Source: Pseudoalteromonas piscicida
GTDB lineage: Bacteria; Pseudomonadota; Gammaproteobacteria; Enterobacterales; Alteromonadaceae
DNA length: 64,000 nt
Assembly: GCF_000238315.3 (NCBI RefSeq)
Contig: NZ_CP011925.1
Span: 1,054,001-1,118,000, forward strand
Direction: 5' to 3'
Shown here: positions 10,721 to 19,749 of the stretch, piece by piece
Position numbering within the stretch: position 1 is the first letter of the stretch
Layout of the letters: the number at the start of each line of letters is the position of its first letter
Notes under the pieces: generated by a model
The model's input: only the letters and a program-made list of their open reading frames with translations
Database searches by the model: none
What the model was told of the DNA's origin: nothing
Position numbers and translations under genes: made by a program

Positions 10721-10745
10721 GGACATTCTCGAATGTCCTTTTTTC
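10718..10745 (+). terminator. Right copy of the terminator hairpin
   Basis: The same 11-base stem as at 9095-9118, here followed by TTTTTTCTT. Before the IS arrived this was presumably one bidirectional terminator between the chemoreceptor gene and the convergent recombinase gene. Confidence 0.75.
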
Positions 10746-10751
10746 TTATAT

Positions 10752-11960
10752 TTATAACTTCCGTTTTAAGCCCGATTTGGCGCGTTCTTTAATATTGGTT
10801 TGAATATAAATTTGATCGGTTGTCGCGATTTTGGCGTGACCTAAATCTTCAGATAGATGTTTTAGCGGGCGGTGTTGTGCATCATGTGTTGCACCTGTAT
10901 GCCTTAGCCAGTGTGAAGTTGCGGCTTCGAGTTGCTCTGACTCTTCCGTAAAGCCATCTTCCTTTAGTTTAGCCACTGCTAAGTCAAAACTTTGCTGAAC
11001 AATACGGCGTAATTGACGAACGTTCATACCGCCTTGACCCCTTAGTTTATGAACAATTGGGTAGGGCTCATCAACGCGAGGCAGGGCGCTTAATCCTCGG
11101 TACTGACGATAACGCTTTAAATAGCTGATGAAGTCTTCGCTAAGCGTTACATCCCTTAGCTTATTGCCTTTACCCATAATTCTTAGGTACCAAAAATCAT
11201 CTTGATCCTGCCAAAAATGGCTCATTACCGGTGACCAATGAGGGCGGTCTGACAGCTCTGAAATACGTAAATACAAACCCTTTAAACAAGCTAATACAAA
11301 GAGATTCCGTTCAAGGTCTGGTTGCTGTTCACTTAAATCACGAGTTACACCAAAAACATATTCCCATTGCAAATCACTCAGCGTATCAGGAAGATTGATT
11401 TGCGATTGAACAACTAAATACGGGCTATTTTTCTTAACCACCGGAACAAAATTAGCGAACGACTTTTCTTCTAAAATAGCAAACTTGTAAAACACATTCA
11501 GCGCGGTAAACATCGCGGCCAACGTTTGCTGGCTAGCACCATTTTCTTTGAGAACAAAGGGTCGCCAATTTTCGTTAACCTGACGGATTCCTTGGTTTTG
11601 CTTATAACGCCACTGTACAGAAGTTTGCGTCCATGCTTTATCTGGCTCTACCACAAAATCTACATACGCCTCGATGTCTTCGCGTTTTAGCTCAAACACT
11701 GACTTCTCAGCAACCAGCCACGACCATAAATAAAAGCGCTCAAGCTCATTACGAAAACGGTTAAAAGTTGCTTCAGACTTACGACCGTAAACATACAAAA
11801 ACTGAAATAAGAACTGCAGCTCGTTATGTACAGGTAGTGATTTACCATGACTAGCCAAGAACTTTGTCAGTTCAGGATACTCATGCGCAAGCGTATCATC
11901 TTCAAGATGGGCGATTTGATACCTAAGCTGCTTTAAGGTGTCAACCAGTGGTAAAATCAT
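10752..11960 (-). CDS. Tyrosine recombinase / integrase
   Basis: A site-specific recombinase of about 402 residues. The C-terminal catalytic domain shows the first arginine in LYLRISEL, a lysine in GKGNKLRD, the HxxR box in SHWLRHTG, the second histidine in LGHAKIATT and the tyrosine in DQIYIQ. The N-terminal half resembles a SAM-like core-binding domain. An upstream in-frame extension to 12023 exists. The ATG at 11960 (MILPLVDTLKQL) fits the start of the core-binding domain better. It lies next to, but reads away from, the GMT trio, so it could belong to an older insertion. Confidence 0.85.
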   Translation of the reverse strand: MILPLVDTLKQLRYQIAHLEDDTLAHEYPELTKFLASHGKSLPVHNELQFLFQFLYVYGRKSEATFNRFRNELERFYLWSWLVAEKSVFELKREDIEAYVDFVVEPDKAWTQTSVQWRYKQNQGIRQVNENWRPFVLKENGASQQTLAAMFTALNVFYKFAILEEKSFANFVPVVKKNSPYLVVQSQINLPDTLSDLQWEYVFGVTRDLSEQQPDLERNLFVLACLKGLYLRISELSDRPHWSPVMSHFWQDQDDFWYLRIMGKGNKLRDVTLSEDFISYLKRYRQYRGLSALPRVDEPYPIVHKLRGQGGMNVRQLRRIVQQSFDLAVAKLKEDGFTEESEQLEAATSHWLRHTGATHDAQHRPLKHLSEDLGHAKIATTDQIYIQTNIKERAKSGLKRKL

Positions 11961-12154
11961 GGTAAGTCCGATATTGGTTATTATATATAGTAGTATATGT
12001 GTACATAGAATTTGTGTATACAATAATCATGAATACTCATCAGGTATGTTAATGCAATTGCTTTATCTAAACTGAATTTTTTGACAAAACCATTTGTTAA
12101 ATGTAGGTTTATATTTTATCAAAGGTTAATGTCTGTATTTTTATTGTAATTAAA

Positions 12155-13624
12155 ATGAAAAGAACGTCTTTTGCCTGTGTTTATGCTACTGTCGTCACCG
12201 ACAATACTGGCCAGAATACCCGAGTCCCCATTATCATCACCGAGCATGGGGATATTCCTTCTGTTACAGAATACATATTGATGCGCTCTTCACAAGGTTA
12301 TAGTAAATCCTCTATGGACTTATCTATTAATGCCATAAGAATGTTCTTAACATACATTAATGCTAACGCTTGTTTTAACACGAAACCTACAATTTTACTT
12401 ACATCATTTGCATCTCGGCTTTGTTCAGGAACAATCAATGCCGAAGGTTTGGATCCATCAGAGTTATTTTGGCTACCAAGATCTCAAATTAGTACAAGAA
12501 GAATTACAAATTCACTAAGAGCTTTCTTTCTTTGGCTAACACAGAATGGAGAAGGTTTTAAACAGTCTACCAATATCATTAATAGCTCCTATGGAAGCAC
12601 GCTATCGTATGCAGCATGGTATTGGAAGAATATACATGACTACCTTGGACATATTAAAAGTGATAAACGACGCACATTGAGGGAAGCCCCATTACACCTA
12701 ACATCTAAGAAAATTCCGTATTATGCAACTGATGCTGTTGATTTTCCGCAAAAAGACTTCCATAGATTTCTCATAGACGGGTTTGGTAAAGCACGGGATA
12801 TCAGAGTTGCATTGAGAGACATGCTTATATTGCTATTAATGCATGGTGGAGGGTTAAGAGAAAGCGAGGCCCTTTCACTTTGGGTTACAGATGTCGATTA
12901 TCCGCAAGATTCCTCATCTCCGCTAAGAGTAAGGGTGTACGACGAGGAATATGGGAAAGCACCATTTGGCTGGAAATCGACACAAGGACTAAAAACACGA
13001 CAAGCTTATTTGATGTATAACTTCGGTCGAGTTACAAGAAAGAAAAGCTCTGGGACTCAGCATATTGGGTGGAAGGGGTCAAAGTTCGACCATAAAGACG
13101 GCTACATTGAGGTATACTGGTTTCCGAATTACTATGGCCAGTTGTTTAAAAAATTATGGAATACTTACATGAAATATAGGAGTTTGCTAGATTGCAACCA
13201 TCCCTACGCTTTCATTACTTTTCATAAAAAGAAAACTGGACATCCCTACACAATAAATGCATTCCATCAAAGCTATAAATCTGCATTGAAAAGAATATCG
13301 CTGAAACCTAATAAAGAACTTGGCTTAAGTCCACATAGCCATAGACATAGTTATGCACGGAGATTAGTCAAAGCTAAAGTAGCGCCAACTGTCATAAAGA
13401 AATGCCTCCATCACAGCTCTTTAGAGTCACAAATACCGTATACGGTTTGTAGCTTTAGTGAAATATCAAGTGCCTTATCTGTTGCAACTAAAGAGCTAGA
13501 GCATGAACAAAATAATATTTATCTCCCAGAAACATGGCAGGATTTAATAAAACATGGATACGAAGATATAGATCCGAAAGCTTACTTTACTGGCTTACAC
13601 CCCAAATTTAAAAGTTCGTTATGA
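12155..13624 (+). CDS. gmtY: GMT tyrosine recombinase GmtY
   Basis: A 489-residue tyrosine recombinase and first gene of the mobility trio. The C-terminal catalytic residues are visible: Arg235 in GGGLRESEAL, the HxxR box at His394-Arg397 (PHSHRHSYARR), a histidine in CLHHSS and Tyr429 in IPYTVCSF. The N-terminal half is a core-binding domain. The stop overlaps the next start (ATGA), so translation is probably coupled. The name rests on the trio architecture and sizes (489, 863, 224 residues), which match my recollection of the GMT family. A profile search would confirm it. Confidence 0.8.
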   Translation: MKRTSFACVYATVVTDNTGQNTRVPIIITEHGDIPSVTEYILMRSSQGYSKSSMDLSINAIRMFLTYINANACFNTKPTILLTSFASRLCSGTINAEGLDPSELFWLPRSQISTRRITNSLRAFFLWLTQNGEGFKQSTNIINSSYGSTLSYAAWYWKNIHDYLGHIKSDKRRTLREAPLHLTSKKIPYYATDAVDFPQKDFHRFLIDGFGKARDIRVALRDMLILLLMHGGGLRESEALSLWVTDVDYPQDSSSPLRVRVYDEEYGKAPFGWKSTQGLKTRQAYLMYNFGRVTRKKSSGTQHIGWKGSKFDHKDGYIEVYWFPNYYGQLFKKLWNTYMKYRSLLDCNHPYAFITFHKKKTGHPYTINAFHQSYKSALKRISLKPNKELGLSPHSHRHSYARRLVKAKVAPTVIKKCLHHSSLESQIPYTVCSFSEISSALSVATKELEHEQNNIYLPETWQDLIKHGYEDIDPKAYFTGLHPKFKSSL

Positions 13625-16212
13625 AAAAACAGAAAAATAGCCGATATCTTGACATACAGTTTAGTTGGATGACCAAAAAGCTTGGTGCACAATGGTCGGA
13701 TTGGCAGAAATATGCCGCGTCTTGGTTTGCGCTTCAAACACGTGCATTGGATCCTAAAAGAATTGCAATTTCATTCTTTGTGGAACATTACTTGTCACAA
13801 TGTGCACCATACGCATTTCACTTACCTCATTTCTTTCTAGGGAGTAATGGTCACATAAGCAGTTCAGAAGAGCTTGTAGACTTAATGAAAAAGCGAGGAA
13901 TTGAAGACCTTAATGAGCAATCTAGACGACCGAACTATATATGTGACTTTATCGACTACATTATTGAAATCAACTTCAGCACCATAAATAACAGTGGAAT
14001 AAAAACACCGAATGTGGTTAATCCATTCAGAAAAGTCAAAGTAAAATCCAATACAACAGAAACGGTAAGATCACCATTGCCCTTTAAATATATACTAGAG
14101 CTCAGAGAGATATTATGTCCATCAATTAAATATGAGGATAAAGCATCAACAATAGGTAGACATTTCAATGATTGGCGCTGGTATCAGAAGCTAACAGGCA
14201 AGAGAATATCCTCAGGAAGGTCTGGTGATTGGTTTGAAGTTGATGAGGAGCTTGTTGATAAAACTGATCCTGATTGCGTTTGGCGAGAGGTAACAAAATC
14301 AGTAGGCAATCGGAAGGTCAAAGTTTATCAGATATGGTCGCCTGTTAGAGCGCTGATATTGTTTATCAAATTGCACCTCCCGCTTAGGGCATACCAAATC
14401 AAAATGTTAGACTCAGGGGAAGCTGACACCTTTCGTTATGAATCGGGTAATTGGATTTTGAATGAAAACCATGATTTCGCACGAGGTAATGAAAAGAAGC
14501 CTTTCTCAAAAGGTGTTTTCAAAAAAATGTTCGATCGGATTACAAACTCCCACTCGACTGGGCTATACATTAACACCAACAAAACAACCGATCAGCATGT
14601 TTACTCACAAGATATTGGGTATACAATTCCATGGCAAAATGAAGAAGTTTTGTACTGGCTCGAAAAGTTAAGAAATTGGCAAGAAAAATACAATAAAATA
14701 CAGTGTCCAACAAATTGTAAATCACTTCATAAGAAGCATACCGAGTCGAGCAAATCAAAAGAACAGCTGGATGCAATGGGAAGTATCTGCTTTCTATTTA
14801 GAGATGCTTCAGGTATAGGTGATGATCGAATCAAGCCGATAGACTTACACTCATTAAAACGTCCTTGGTATGCTCTTTTGCTTCATCTCGAAAATATTAT
14901 ATATTCCCGAGGAGAAACTTTAGAGAATGGTTCACGACTGAGACTTGTTCATGATTATTCATCAACAACGAATAAGGGGGCTACGACACTATTCCCTATC
15001 CATAGCTTACGAGTAGGGCTAATAACAGCCTATTGTTTAGATTCTCAACTACCCATACCTGTTGTTTCGAAACTGTTAGCAGGGCATTCTCGCATCATGA
15101 CTACAATATATTATAACAAGCTCACTCCTAGTGTTATGGCAAAGAAAATGAGCGATGCAGAATCGGAGCTTGTAGAGCATTCAAGTGAATCACTACGTCA
15201 CTTTTTAAATGACGCTTCCGAAAGCCAAGTAATGAGACAAGTCGCGTATAACGATGAAAGTGGTTTGCTGAATACTATCTCCAATAGGCTACCTATAGCA
15301 TGGGAAAGTAAAGCATATGGTGTGTGCTTGGCTGGAGGTTCTTCAAGTAAAACTGACGAGATCAGTACTCTCGCAGGTTGTTGGAATGGTGGTGAACTGA
15401 TCATAGATAAAGAAAGAGCAGCCAGTAGAGTATATGGAAGTGTACCGAACGGGCCTGAAAATTGTGTAAGATGCCGGTGGTTTGTAACAGACGTAAGATA
15501 TTTAAATCAACTAAATGGTCTATTTAATCAACGAAGTTATTTAGCTCACGAATCAGCTAAACTAGCTGCTCAAATAGAAATAGAGCTTGAAGATTTGAAA
15601 GATGAACGGTACTTTGCAGAGCTAGAGGATAAACCTTTCCTAAAAATTGAAAAATTTAAGGAGTTACAGAGAAGGTATGAGAAACAAAAAGTTGAATCAG
15701 ATGAATTTACGAAGGACTGGATAGCTTGTTTTAATCTAATCAAGCGAATTATGGAAATAGAAGAAAAAAGAGCTTTTGGGGACCACAAAGGTAAAATTGT
15801 TGCTGTAGGAGATAAAAGTGACATTATCCCTAGGCTTAAATTTATTGAAACAAATTCAGAGCTATTTCAATTGTCACTTTTATGTGAAGATGCTGAATTT
15901 TATCCCGACTTAAGAGATACTTTATCCAAGACTCCTGTACTTCAAAAACGCTCAATGTCACTTTGTAAGGCACTTGTAAAAAGTGGTTCAATGCCAGTGT
16001 TTTTGGAAATGGATGAAAAGCAGCAGCTGTTAGTAGGGAATGCCTTAATGCGCGAAATGGCGAAAGCTTTAGTCCCAAATGACAAAGTCGCAGGTTTTAA
16101 AATAGTTGCTGATTATCTGGAAGCTGAGCGGTATTTACTAGATGCGAAGTTGCTTAAACGTGGTATTAAAATTTATAATCACGCTTCAATCAGCTTTAAA
16201 GACATTTCGTAG
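13621..16212 (+). CDS. gmtZ: GMT integrase-like protein GmtZ
   Basis: The 863-residue second trio protein. Its centre has a degenerate tyrosine recombinase catalytic region: an HxxR box at His461-Arg464 (PIHSLRVGL), His489 in LLAGHSR and a Tyr pair at 497-498 (TTIYYNK). After that comes a C-terminal half that ordinary integrases lack. It contains a Cys-rich patch (CVRCRWFVTD near residue 620) and a charged, probably coiled-coil segment rich in Lys/Glu. It overlaps gmtY by four bases. The presence of two recombinase-fold proteins in one operon is the hallmark of this kind of element. Confidence 0.8.
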   Translation: MKKQKNSRYLDIQFSWMTKKLGAQWSDWQKYAASWFALQTRALDPKRIAISFFVEHYLSQCAPYAFHLPHFFLGSNGHISSSEELVDLMKKRGIEDLNEQSRRPNYICDFIDYIIEINFSTINNSGIKTPNVVNPFRKVKVKSNTTETVRSPLPFKYILELREILCPSIKYEDKASTIGRHFNDWRWYQKLTGKRISSGRSGDWFEVDEELVDKTDPDCVWREVTKSVGNRKVKVYQIWSPVRALILFIKLHLPLRAYQIKMLDSGEADTFRYESGNWILNENHDFARGNEKKPFSKGVFKKMFDRITNSHSTGLYINTNKTTDQHVYSQDIGYTIPWQNEEVLYWLEKLRNWQEKYNKIQCPTNCKSLHKKHTESSKSKEQLDAMGSICFLFRDASGIGDDRIKPIDLHSLKRPWYALLLHLENIIYSRGETLENGSRLRLVHDYSSTTNKGATTLFPIHSLRVGLITAYCLDSQLPIPVVSKLLAGHSRIMTTIYYNKLTPSVMAKKMSDAESELVEHSSESLRHFLNDASESQVMRQVAYNDESGLLNTISNRLPIAWESKAYGVCLAGGSSSKTDEISTLAGCWNGGELIIDKERAASRVYGSVPNGPENCVRCRWFVTDVRYLNQLNGLFNQRSYLAHESAKLAAQIEIELEDLKDERYFAELEDKPFLKIEKFKELQRRYEKQKVESDEFTKDWIACFNLIKRIMEIEEKRAFGDHKGKIVAVGDKSDIIPRLKFIETNSELFQLSLLCEDAEFYPDLRDTLSKTPVLQKRSMSLCKALVKSGSMPVFLEMDEKQQLLVGNALMREMAKALVPNDKVAGFKIVADYLEAERYLLDAKLLKRGIKIYNHASISFKDIS

Positions 16213-16224
16213 GGAGTCAATCGT

Positions 16225-16899
16225 ATGACTGACATAGCCAGATTACTAACAATGCTAAAGGAAGGAAAGTCTATCAGAACGAAGAAAAGTTTGGATACTT
16301 TGAATCAAATACTGGAAGGCTATTCTCATTCAGAACAACCAAACTACTCTATTACCAACATAGGAAAGCTTTCCCAAATAAAAGGTGGTCCGAGCTATGA
16401 GACCATTCGGGCGACGCGGAACAAACATTATCGTGAGCTGATAGATGCATGGGCAACAAATGCCCCACATAACAGGCCCCCCAAAAATGCTATTAATCAT
16501 ACTTCTCTACCCACCGATTACGAGCTATTAGAAAAATTGAGAGACCCCGCTTTAAGAGTTCCATTCGGTCAGGTATTGGCTGAAAGAAATAGATTTAGGC
16601 AAGAGCTAAAAATACTAAAAAGCCAAGCTAATATCGTGATTGATAAAAGACATAAAGCATTTAACGACGATAACTCTATTGAACATGTTTTATTTAGCGA
16701 TGAAAAATCTTCTGAATTAACTCAGCCTGAAGAAAGTGCTTTACGCTATGCTATTTCTGAACGTTGTTGTGAAGATAACAATTGGCAATTTACTAGGGCA
16801 GGTCAAGTAAAAGAACTAGAGTTTGATACCGAAATTTTCCCAAGGGGTTTCGTAAGTGGGTTGGCAAAACTACTTAGTTTTGTGGACCAAAGCAAGTAG
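16225..16899 (+). CDS. gmtX: GMT accessory protein GmtX
   Basis: The 224-residue third trio protein, 12 bases downstream of gmtZ. It contains a possible helix-turn-helix near residues 40-65 (SITNIGKLSQIKGGPSYETI) and a central helical stretch around residues 120-145. A DNA-binding accessory role in transposition is inferred. The role of GmtX is not evident from motifs. The gene ends the mobility operon, and the cargo begins 228 bases later. Confidence 0.75.
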   Translation: MTDIARLLTMLKEGKSIRTKKSLDTLNQILEGYSHSEQPNYSITNIGKLSQIKGGPSYETIRATRNKHYRELIDAWATNAPHNRPPKNAINHTSLPTDYELLEKLRDPALRVPFGQVLAERNRFRQELKILKSQANIVIDKRHKAFNDDNSIEHVLFSDEKSSELTQPEESALRYAISERCCEDNNWQFTRAGQVKELEFDTEIFPRGFVSGLAKLLSFVDQSK

Positions 16900-17127
16900 C
16901 TTTACATTACTCAGGTTAAACAGGACACTTTCCAATAGAAATTTTTATAATCGCTTGGTAACATATCATTATTATATTAAACCAGTCCATGTTGCAATAT
17001 CGTATTTATGCTACTGTATCCCAAAAATGAAATTGGTATAGTGGTCAAAAGTAGTTGACGACTACAAGGTATTATGTAACTGTCTATAACTTGTTAAAAA
17101 TGTAATTTATAGTAAAAGGAAACATTT

Positions 17128-17307
17128 ATGAAAACGATAAAACGGAAGAAACCAGAAAGTGTAGACAAAACAATTGAAGAGCTCAGCATTGATGATTTTC
17201 GATTAGCGCAAGTTGCAGGTGCGGGTGTTAACACTGAAAGGAATACAGAACACAATAACAATGAAAGAAATGGCAGCGGAAATGGTGATTCTTTTTCTCA
17301 TGTCTAA
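17128..17307 (+). CDS. Putative ribosomally made precursor peptide (RiPP-like)
   Basis: A 59-residue ORF starting at ATG 17128 with AAAGGA upstream. The first half is a basic then acidic helix-prone leader. It includes ELSIDDFRLAQV (residues 18-29) followed by AGAG (30-33), which resembles the ELSxxELxxVxGG leaders of bacteriocins. The tail (residues 34-59) is polar and Asn-rich. It holds three E-[R/H]-N motifs at 37-39, 41-43 and 46-48, then a Gly/Ser/Asn stretch and a final FSHV. There is no Cys and few hydrophobic residues. The ORF is followed by a terminator-like hairpin and three oxygenase genes. That layout supports a modified peptide, but the function is inferred. Confidence 0.65.
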   Translation: MKTIKRKKPESVDKTIEELSIDDFRLAQVAGAGVNTERNTEHNNNERNGSGNGDSFSHV

Positions 17308-17329
17308 TGATGGATAATCTATAGCATTT

Positions 17330-17367
17330 AAGAAAGAAATAACTAGCACTGTTATTTCTTTCTTTTT
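17330..17367 (+). terminator. Terminator/attenuator between precursor and enzyme genes
   Basis: AAGAAAGAAATAAC pairs perfectly with GTTATTTCTTTCTT around TAGCACT, followed by TTT. A partial terminator here would give far more precursor mRNA than enzyme mRNA, a common arrangement in peptide clusters. The downstream ribosome site AGGGAG is just beyond it. Confidence 0.7.
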
Positions 17368-17387
17368 AACTCAGGGAGATAGAGTCT

Positions 17388-18560
17388 ATGGGATTTGATG
17401 ATCTAATCGCCCCAGTAGATGCAAAAGAGTTCTTTGAAAATTTTTACGAAAGGCAATGGGTACATATCGAGGGTGTTAACCCATTTCAAGATGTTTTTAC
17501 TCTCGGTGACTTTGAGACGTATTTATTTTCTTCACGTCCCTGGGAAATGAGGGATGCATGGACTCAATCTGGCATGCTTGCTGCCAAATATCCTAATGGG
17601 GCTCACTATACAAACATTTCGTCAGTAGAAGAAGCTTTAGAGCTATATGCACTTGGGCATACTATAGTTCTTCCACTTGCAAACTACAGATGGCCTAGGT
17701 TATCAGAGATATGCGGCCTTATTTCAGATCAGCTCGATGTTAGGGCTAATGCAAATATTTATCTCACACCACCTAACAGTAAGGGATTTACCGCTCATTA
17801 CGATATGCATGATGTACTCCTTCTTCAGACGGAAGGTGCCAAAAAATGGGTAGTTAGTAAGTGTGACAAAGTGCACCTTACTCTAACAGAAGATATTACT
17901 AGGCCAGAGTTTTATACTATTGACCCTGAAAAAGATCTTGTAAATACAAAGACTCTTGAATTGAAGAGAGGACAAGTTCTGTATATGCCCAGAGGAACCA
18001 TCCACAAAGGTGAAGCTGTTGGTGATAGACCCTCTATACATATTACTTTCAATATATTACCTACCACTTGGTACAACCTAATTGAAACAGTCCCTCAACT
18101 TAGCACTCAAAAGAATCATGGAGAATCAAGTCATGTTACTTTTGACGATTTGTGCGATTTAAGCGCTCCAAGAGTACGGAAAAAAATGGAGATCTTTATC
18201 AACAAACCACTATTAAACGCAGAGTGTATCAAAGATAGAATATTTAAAAGAAAAAATGAAATAGCACCGGGAAAAAGCTTCCAGTCTGTAAATCAAATCC
18301 AAAATATATCTGCAAAGACAACCCTTGCTAGGAAGCCAAATGCGAAATTTTTTATATTTGATGACAAAATAGACCCTTGGGTTAGCTATGGTGGAAGGAA
18401 AATCAAAGTTCCTGCACATTTTATTGAGGCAACAAAAAAAACTATAAACAAAAAGAAGTATACAGTTCAAGATATTGATGGCCTAAAAGTTGAAGAAGAA
18501 AAGCTCTTGTTTGCGCAATGGCTTATAAAAAAAGGCTTCGCAGTAATCAAAGAATTATAA
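17388..18560 (+). CDS. JmjC/cupin-fold 2-oxoglutarate oxygenase, copy 1
   Basis: A 390-residue protein of the YcfD/RoxA-MINA53-NO66 type (cupin_4). These enzymes use Fe2+ and 2-oxoglutarate to hydroxylate Arg or His side chains in protein substrates. The iron triad is His137 and Asp139 in TAHYDMHDV and His206 in MPRGTIHKGEA. The N-terminal substrate-binding part starts FFENFYERQWVHI, and the C-terminus has a winged-helix-like tail (about residues 310-390). The next two genes are paralogs with the same layout. The proposed substrate is the peptide encoded just upstream. That link is inferred. Confidence 0.85.
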   Translation: MGFDDLIAPVDAKEFFENFYERQWVHIEGVNPFQDVFTLGDFETYLFSSRPWEMRDAWTQSGMLAAKYPNGAHYTNISSVEEALELYALGHTIVLPLANYRWPRLSEICGLISDQLDVRANANIYLTPPNSKGFTAHYDMHDVLLLQTEGAKKWVVSKCDKVHLTLTEDITRPEFYTIDPEKDLVNTKTLELKRGQVLYMPRGTIHKGEAVGDRPSIHITFNILPTTWYNLIETVPQLSTQKNHGESSHVTFDDLCDLSAPRVRKKMEIFINKPLLNAECIKDRIFKRKNEIAPGKSFQSVNQIQNISAKTTLARKPNAKFFIFDDKIDPWVSYGGRKIKVPAHFIEATKKTINKKKYTVQDIDGLKVEEEKLLFAQWLIKKGFAVIKEL

Positions 18561-18572
18561 AGGAGTATTAAA

Positions 18573-19748
18573 ATGAAAGGGCTAGAAAAGCTAGTGGCAC
18601 CGTTTAGTGTTGAAGAATTTTATAATGAATTCTATGAAAAGCGTTGGCATCACTTTGACCAAAAGAAACCTGAATACGAAGGTTTCTTCGATTTCGATGA
18701 TTTAGAGGAGTATTTATTTGTCGCTAGGCCTTGGGCAACAAAAAGTAACGAACTGCGTTGTGTAAAATATCCTGGAACAAGCTTTGAGCCAGAAATTTCT
18801 TCATTTGAAGAGCTGCTCGAATTATACGCAGATGGTCATACTATTGTTTTGAACTCTGTCCACAAAAGGTGGCCTGTTATTGCGAAAGTTTGCTCCGAAT
18901 TGAGCAATCAGTTTTTCTGCAGAGTAAATGCAAACATCTACGTGACGCCTCCAGGAAATAAAGGATTTGAAGCTCATTATGACACTCATGATGTAATCAT
19001 TTTACAGACTGAGGGTAGTAAAGAGTGGTTTTTATCTGAGCATGAACGGCTTCAAATAACTCATATTAACGATGATTTAAGAAATGAGTTTTACGAAATA
19101 GATGCGGAAAAAGACACTAAAAACTCAGTTTCTATTCAACTGGATGCAGGTCAGTGCCTTTATGTACCTCGTGGCACTATTCACAGCGCAGAGGCAAATA
19201 ATTCGTTACCATCTATCCACATAACTTTCTCAATCTTCCCTGTTACTTGGGCAAGCTTAATGCGAGCAGTAATTCTTGATGGATCTTTAAAAGATACTGA
19301 GTTGATGAAGACTGTACCGTTTGAGGTTTTAGAAGACTTATCTAGTGCTACTGCTCATGCCAAAATTAACGAGATGCTTAAAAAGGCAATTTCACTAGCC
19401 GACTTTGAATCTACTTGGAGGTTTCTTTATGAAAGAGATATTTCATTGCAGCCTGGCGGTGGAATAGATTCAATTTTACGATTGAAGAATTTAAATACCC
19501 AATCTTTGGTAAAGATTAGGGGCGGGGCTGAAATATTCGTAGATGTCCATAAAGACAAGTGCTGGGTCAGCTTTAGTGGTAGAAGGCTTCGTGCGCCACT
19601 TCAGAGTCTAGATTATCTCTATTACATTTCTGAAAATTATACGTTCACAGTCGATGAGCTCCCAGATGTTCATGGTGACAAAAAGTCTAAATTAGCCTTT
19701 GTTGAATGGTTAATCCGTAAGGGGTGGCTACATTTTGCGGAAAAGTAA
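18573..19748 (+). CDS. JmjC/cupin-fold 2-oxoglutarate oxygenase, copy 2
   Basis: A 391-residue paralog of the preceding gene, 12 bases downstream with an AAGGAG ribosome site. The iron triad is intact: His135 and Asp137 (EAHYDTHDV), His204 (VPRGTIHSAEA). The 2-oxoglutarate-side motif LQTEGSKEWFL follows the HxD. It differs enough from copy 1 outside the active site to suggest a different target residue rather than a recent duplication. It is likely cotranscribed with its neighbours. Confidence 0.85.
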   Translation: MKGLEKLVAPFSVEEFYNEFYEKRWHHFDQKKPEYEGFFDFDDLEEYLFVARPWATKSNELRCVKYPGTSFEPEISSFEELLELYADGHTIVLNSVHKRWPVIAKVCSELSNQFFCRVNANIYVTPPGNKGFEAHYDTHDVIILQTEGSKEWFLSEHERLQITHINDDLRNEFYEIDAEKDTKNSVSIQLDAGQCLYVPRGTIHSAEANNSLPSIHITFSIFPVTWASLMRAVILDGSLKDTELMKTVPFEVLEDLSSATAHAKINEMLKKAISLADFESTWRFLYERDISLQPGGGIDSILRLKNLNTQSLVKIRGGAEIFVDVHKDKCWVSFSGRRLRAPLQSLDYLYYISENYTFTVDELPDVHGDKKSKLAFVEWLIRKGWLHFAEK

Positions 19749-19749
19749 A

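Noticed and set aside
14462..14776. Frames inside gmtZ on both strands
   Set aside because: They are shadows of the long gmtZ frame and show no independent start or motif.
17055..17083. TTGACG before the precursor gene as a promoter -35 box
   Set aside because: No good -10 box lies 16-18 bases downstream (TAACTG or AACTGT only), so the promoter is not called.
19735..19749. TTG start extending the third oxygenase by five residues
   Set aside because: It lies inside the previous gene, and the ATG at 19750 lines up with the starts of both paralogs.
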